Below are positions 6,120 through 7,771 of a stretch of DNA of 7,771 bases, one piece after another. Numbering within the stretch: the first letter of the stretch is position 1; every line of letters begins with the position of its first letter. Position numbers and translations under genes: made by a program. The stretch comes from Nitrospina sp. (GTDB taxonomy: Bacteria > Nitrospinota > Nitrospinia > Nitrospinales > VA-1). A model generated the notes under the pieces. The model made no database searches. It saw only the letters and a list, made by a program, of their open reading frames with translations, and was not told the DNA's origin. The stretch spans positions 1 through 7,771 of the forward strand of contig DODH01000317.1 of NCBI GenBank assembly GCA_003545625.1. The letters run 5' to 3'.

Positions 6120-6362
6120 TTAATTACTGCTGGCTGGATCCTGCTCCAGATTTTGTTCCGCAACATAGGTTTGGCTACCACGCTGATGGACCAGAACATG
6201 GTACCAGGGTTTATCTTTGGGAGGTCTGCTCCGGGCCATCTCGTCATACCATTCATCCGTCTCCTTAAATTCCAAGTCCACCCCGAGAATGATCCCCCGG
6301 TAATCAAACAGTTTATGATGAATCAGTTGCCCAATACAGAATTTTGCTTTTGTCGTACTCAT
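6120..6362 (-). CDS. hspQ: HspQ-like protein (YccV domain), short form
   Basis: HspQ is a small heat-shock protein; in Escherichia coli it was first described as binding hemimethylated DNA (YccV) and in Salmonella it acts as a specificity-enhancing factor for Lon protease. The 80 residues carry the family core: KFCIGQLIHHKLFDYRGIIL, then EFKETDEWYDEMARSRPPKD, PWYHVLVH and TYVAEQNLEQD. The match follows the alphaproteobacterial-type subgroup rather than the E. coli form. It stops at EQDPASSN, where related proteins known to me continue about 20-25 residues, so it may be C-terminally truncated or a short variant. The start ATG 6362 has only a weak AAGAG directly next to it. It lies 55 nt after the stop of pentapeptide-repeat gene 2 on the same strand and 4 nt before the next gene, so an operon is likely. 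Confidence 0.88.
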   Translation of the reverse strand: MSTTKAKFCIGQLIHHKLFDYRGIILGVDLEFKETDEWYDEMARSRPPKDKPWYHVLVHQRGSQTYVAEQNLEQDPASSN

Positions 6363-6417
6363 CTCTTATTCTACAATTTCAATGTTTTCGCTTGGTATGG
6401 AATGGCTAATATCTTTA

Positions 6418-7254
6418 TTACTTCAGTCTGCATTCGTAGGTATCTTCCGAGGTCCATTTCACTTCAATATAATCCGGAACCTGGGTTTCGCTATCTATGA
6501 ATGCCAATTCTAATTCTTCAGGAGAAATATTTTTGACTTTTCGCAGGTCTACTCTCCGGAATTTTGCTTCGATAAGCTCTGCACCAGAGAAATCAGCATC
6601 CGTAAGATCTGCTGCTCCAAAATCTGCATCACCTAATTTTGCATTCACAAAACAGGCAGACTTCAGGCAGGCATGTTTAAAATTGACCTCACTCAAAATA
6701 GCTCCAGAGAAGTCGGCTTCGCTACAGTCCGTATCATTCAATTCTGCGGCAGTCAAATCGGCCCGGACCATTTTTGCACCAATCAGTTTTCCTTTTCCCA
6801 GATTGGCCCCACGGCTGTAATAACCTTCTCGCTGGTACCGCCCCGAAAGTTTAGCCTCGGTCAAATCTGCACCAGTCAAGTTTACACCAAGAAGATTGGC
6901 TTCTACCAGCTTGGTTCGAATCAAACTGGCTTTCGTCAAATTTGTATCAGATAGATTGGCCCCCATAATATCTGCATCATTGAGATTAGATTCCTGAAAG
7001 TTCGCCCGGCTAAAATTTGCTTTAAGAAGACTAGCACCCGATAGGTTGGCATTTCGCAAATCTGCCCGCATGGCTTTGGCGCCAAACATTTTGGCTCCTG
7101 ACAAATCCGAGCCACTCAAATTGGCCGATACCAGATTGGCAGAAATAAGGTTGGCATTTTTCAAGTCCGCGCCGGACAAATCCAAACCCTTCAGTTCAGC
7201 ACCTTCAAGATTTTTTTTCGCCTGCTCGACTTTTTCTTTATCCCAACTCTCCAT
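6418..7254 (-). CDS. Pentapeptide-repeat protein 2, with a loop break
   Basis: From ATG 7254 the protein has 278 residues; a GTG at 7299 could add 15, but MESWDKEKVEQAKKNLEGAE resembles the N-terminus of the other pentapeptide protein, and a GGAG lies upstream of 7254, at a rather long 13 nt. Residues 17-136 form 24 consecutive pentads. Residues 137-147 (SGRYQREGYYS) shift the phase by one, and 18 more pentads follow (148-237). The predicted fold is a quadrilateral beta helix with one external loop. A non-repeat tail (238-278) contains ELAFIDSETQVPDYIEVKWT. No signal peptide is present, so it should be cytoplasmic. It is the first gene of a minus-strand cluster leading into hspQ. Function is not predictable from the repeats; a DNA-mimic role as in Qnr is only one possibility. 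Confidence 0.92.
   Translation of the reverse strand: MESWDKEKVEQAKKNLEGAELKGLDLSGADLKNANLISANLVSANLSGSDLSGAKMFGAKAMRADLRNANLSGASLLKANFSRANFQESNLNDADIMGANLSDTNLTKASLIRTKLVEANLLGVNLTGADLTEAKLSGRYQREGYYSRGANLGKGKLIGAKMVRADLTAAELNDTDCSEADFSGAILSEVNFKHACLKSACFVNAKLGDADFGAADLTDADFSGAELIEAKFRRVDLRKVKNISPEELELAFIDSETQVPDYIEVKWTSEDTYECRLK
6814..6846 (-). other. Loop insertion that breaks the pentapeptide phase
   Basis: These 33 bases encode residues 137-147 of pentapeptide protein 2 (SGRYQREGYYS). Eleven residues are not a multiple of five, so the repeat register shifts by one across it. The segment is rich in Arg and Tyr, unlike the small residues around it, as expected of a loop leaving the beta helix. 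Confidence 0.7.
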
Positions 7255-7307
7255 TATGGTAAATTTTCTCCAAAAATTTTTAAGTACAAACAAAAACACA
7301 AGGTAGT

Positions 7308-7336
7308 AATCTATTCATCCCTCAGTCCAAAGTCAA
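7308..7336 (-). promoter_or_regulatory. Probable promoter of pentapeptide gene 2 and its cluster
   Basis: The minus strand has TTGACT (7331-7336, five of six matches) and TAGATT (7308-7313, four of six) separated by 17 nt. Transcription would start near 7301, giving a leader of about 47 nt before ATG 7254. It lies in the 154-nt gap shared with the divergent pilin gene. Confidence 0.4.
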
Positions 7337-7408
7337 ATAGTTCCTTAAAAACCCGAGAAATAAGGCAAATTAGGTTACACTGGGGAAAATAGTCCGAGGA
7401 CGGAAAAA

Positions 7409-7771
7409 ATGCGAGCGACTATAACTGACCAGAGCGGTTTCACCTTAATAGAGTTGTTAATCATCACAGGTATCATAGGCATTCTTGCTACGGCCGGCCT
7501 CTTGTCCTATCAGCCATATAAGAAACGCGCCTACGACATTGACGCCAAAGCAAATCTTCAGAGCCTTTTCCTCACCTGCAAACTTTATTGGAATGATAAA
7601 GGGTCGACCACCAACTGCAATGTCAGTGCTGTATCCGGGTCTTCTTATGGTTTCGCATCTTCTGCAGAAGTCACCATTTCCGGGCAGGGAACAGAATCCA
7701 ATTTCAGCGGGACGGCAATTCACAACTCCAGCACCACCACATATGCGGTAGATGAGAAAAGCGTTTACAGG
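7409..7771 (+). CDS. Type IV prepilin / pseudopilin, 5' part
   Basis: The frame opens at ATG 7409 and is still open at the right edge, giving 121 residues. AGGA at 7397-7400 lies 8 nt upstream. The product starts with a ten-residue leader MRATITDQSG, then FTLIELLIITGIIGILATAG, the class III signal: Gly-1 for PilD cleavage, Phe+1 for N-methylation and Glu+5 for assembly, followed by the hydrophobic helix. The helix continues into a polar alpha1-C (KKRAYDIDAKANLQSLFLTC), then a Ser/Thr/Gly-rich globular part. Two Cys residues (in LTCKLYW and TTNCNV) are only 15 positions apart and may form a disulfide. Length and helix layout suit a major pilin (PilA-like) more than a type II secretion pseudopilin, but the missing C-terminus leaves that open. 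Confidence 0.93.
   Translation, partial: MRATITDQSGFTLIELLIITGIIGILATAGLLSYQPYKKRAYDIDAKANLQSLFLTCKLYWNDKGSTTNCNVSAVSGSSYGFASSAEVTISGQGTESNFSGTAIHNSSTTTYAVDEKSVYR

Noticed and set aside
6116..6307. Upstream extension of the unknown 173-aa protein to 237 aa
   Set aside because: It overlaps the well-supported hspQ gene in another frame, and the extra residues look like a shadow.
6497..7306. Plus-strand frames antisense to pentapeptide gene 2
   Set aside because: Same artefact: repetitive Ser-Ala-Pro-Lys products produced by the repeated pentad codons of the real minus-strand gene.
7457..7751. Two short frames (minus 7457-7723 and plus 7485-7751) in the pilin region
   Set aside because: Both lie within the prepilin gene in other frames and lack start signals.

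Overview
The window looks like chromosomal DNA from a free-living Gram-negative bacterium of moderate GC. It has many ATG and at least one GTG start, a type IV pilin gene, an endolytic murein transglycosylase, an HspQ homologue and two large pentapeptide-repeat proteins. By overall impression a Nitrospinota-like or deltaproteobacterium-like genome would fit, but nothing here proves a lineage. No rRNA, tRNA, CRISPR array, transposase or integrase was seen.

Left part (1-2484). The 3' part of mltG runs in from the left edge. It converges with a small unlisted-type gene (539-712, minus, 57 aa) that has a textbook AGGAGG ribosome binding site. That gene is transcribed divergently from a LexA/CI-type autocleavable repressor (830-1498). 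The AT-rich gap between them carries a strong minus-strand promoter overlapping an 18-bp palindrome, the layout of a repressor-controlled divergent operator. The repressor converges with a 2-dehydropantoate 2-reductase gene (panE) that starts with GTG.

Middle part (2539-4874). A probable promoter precedes a two-gene unit: a small multi-span membrane protein whose 3' end overlaps the start of a pentapeptide-repeat protein with 36 unbroken pentads. A two-part hairpin at 3911-3949 separates this unit from an unrecognised minus-strand gene (4002-4481). A weakly supported small ORF (4644-4874) runs divergently from that gene.

Right part (4973-7771). A minus-strand cluster reads from right to left: a second pentapeptide-repeat protein with a loop that breaks the repeat phase, a short HspQ homologue, an unknown protein that starts 4 nt after hspQ, and a membrane-anchored TPR protein. 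Divergent from this cluster, a type IV prepilin gene starts at 7409 and runs off the right edge.

The most interesting themes are the orphan SOS-type repressor paired with a divergent microprotein, and the two pentapeptide-repeat proteins, which share a non-repeat C-terminal tail ending in a KWTSE motif although they lie in separate operons about 3 kb apart.
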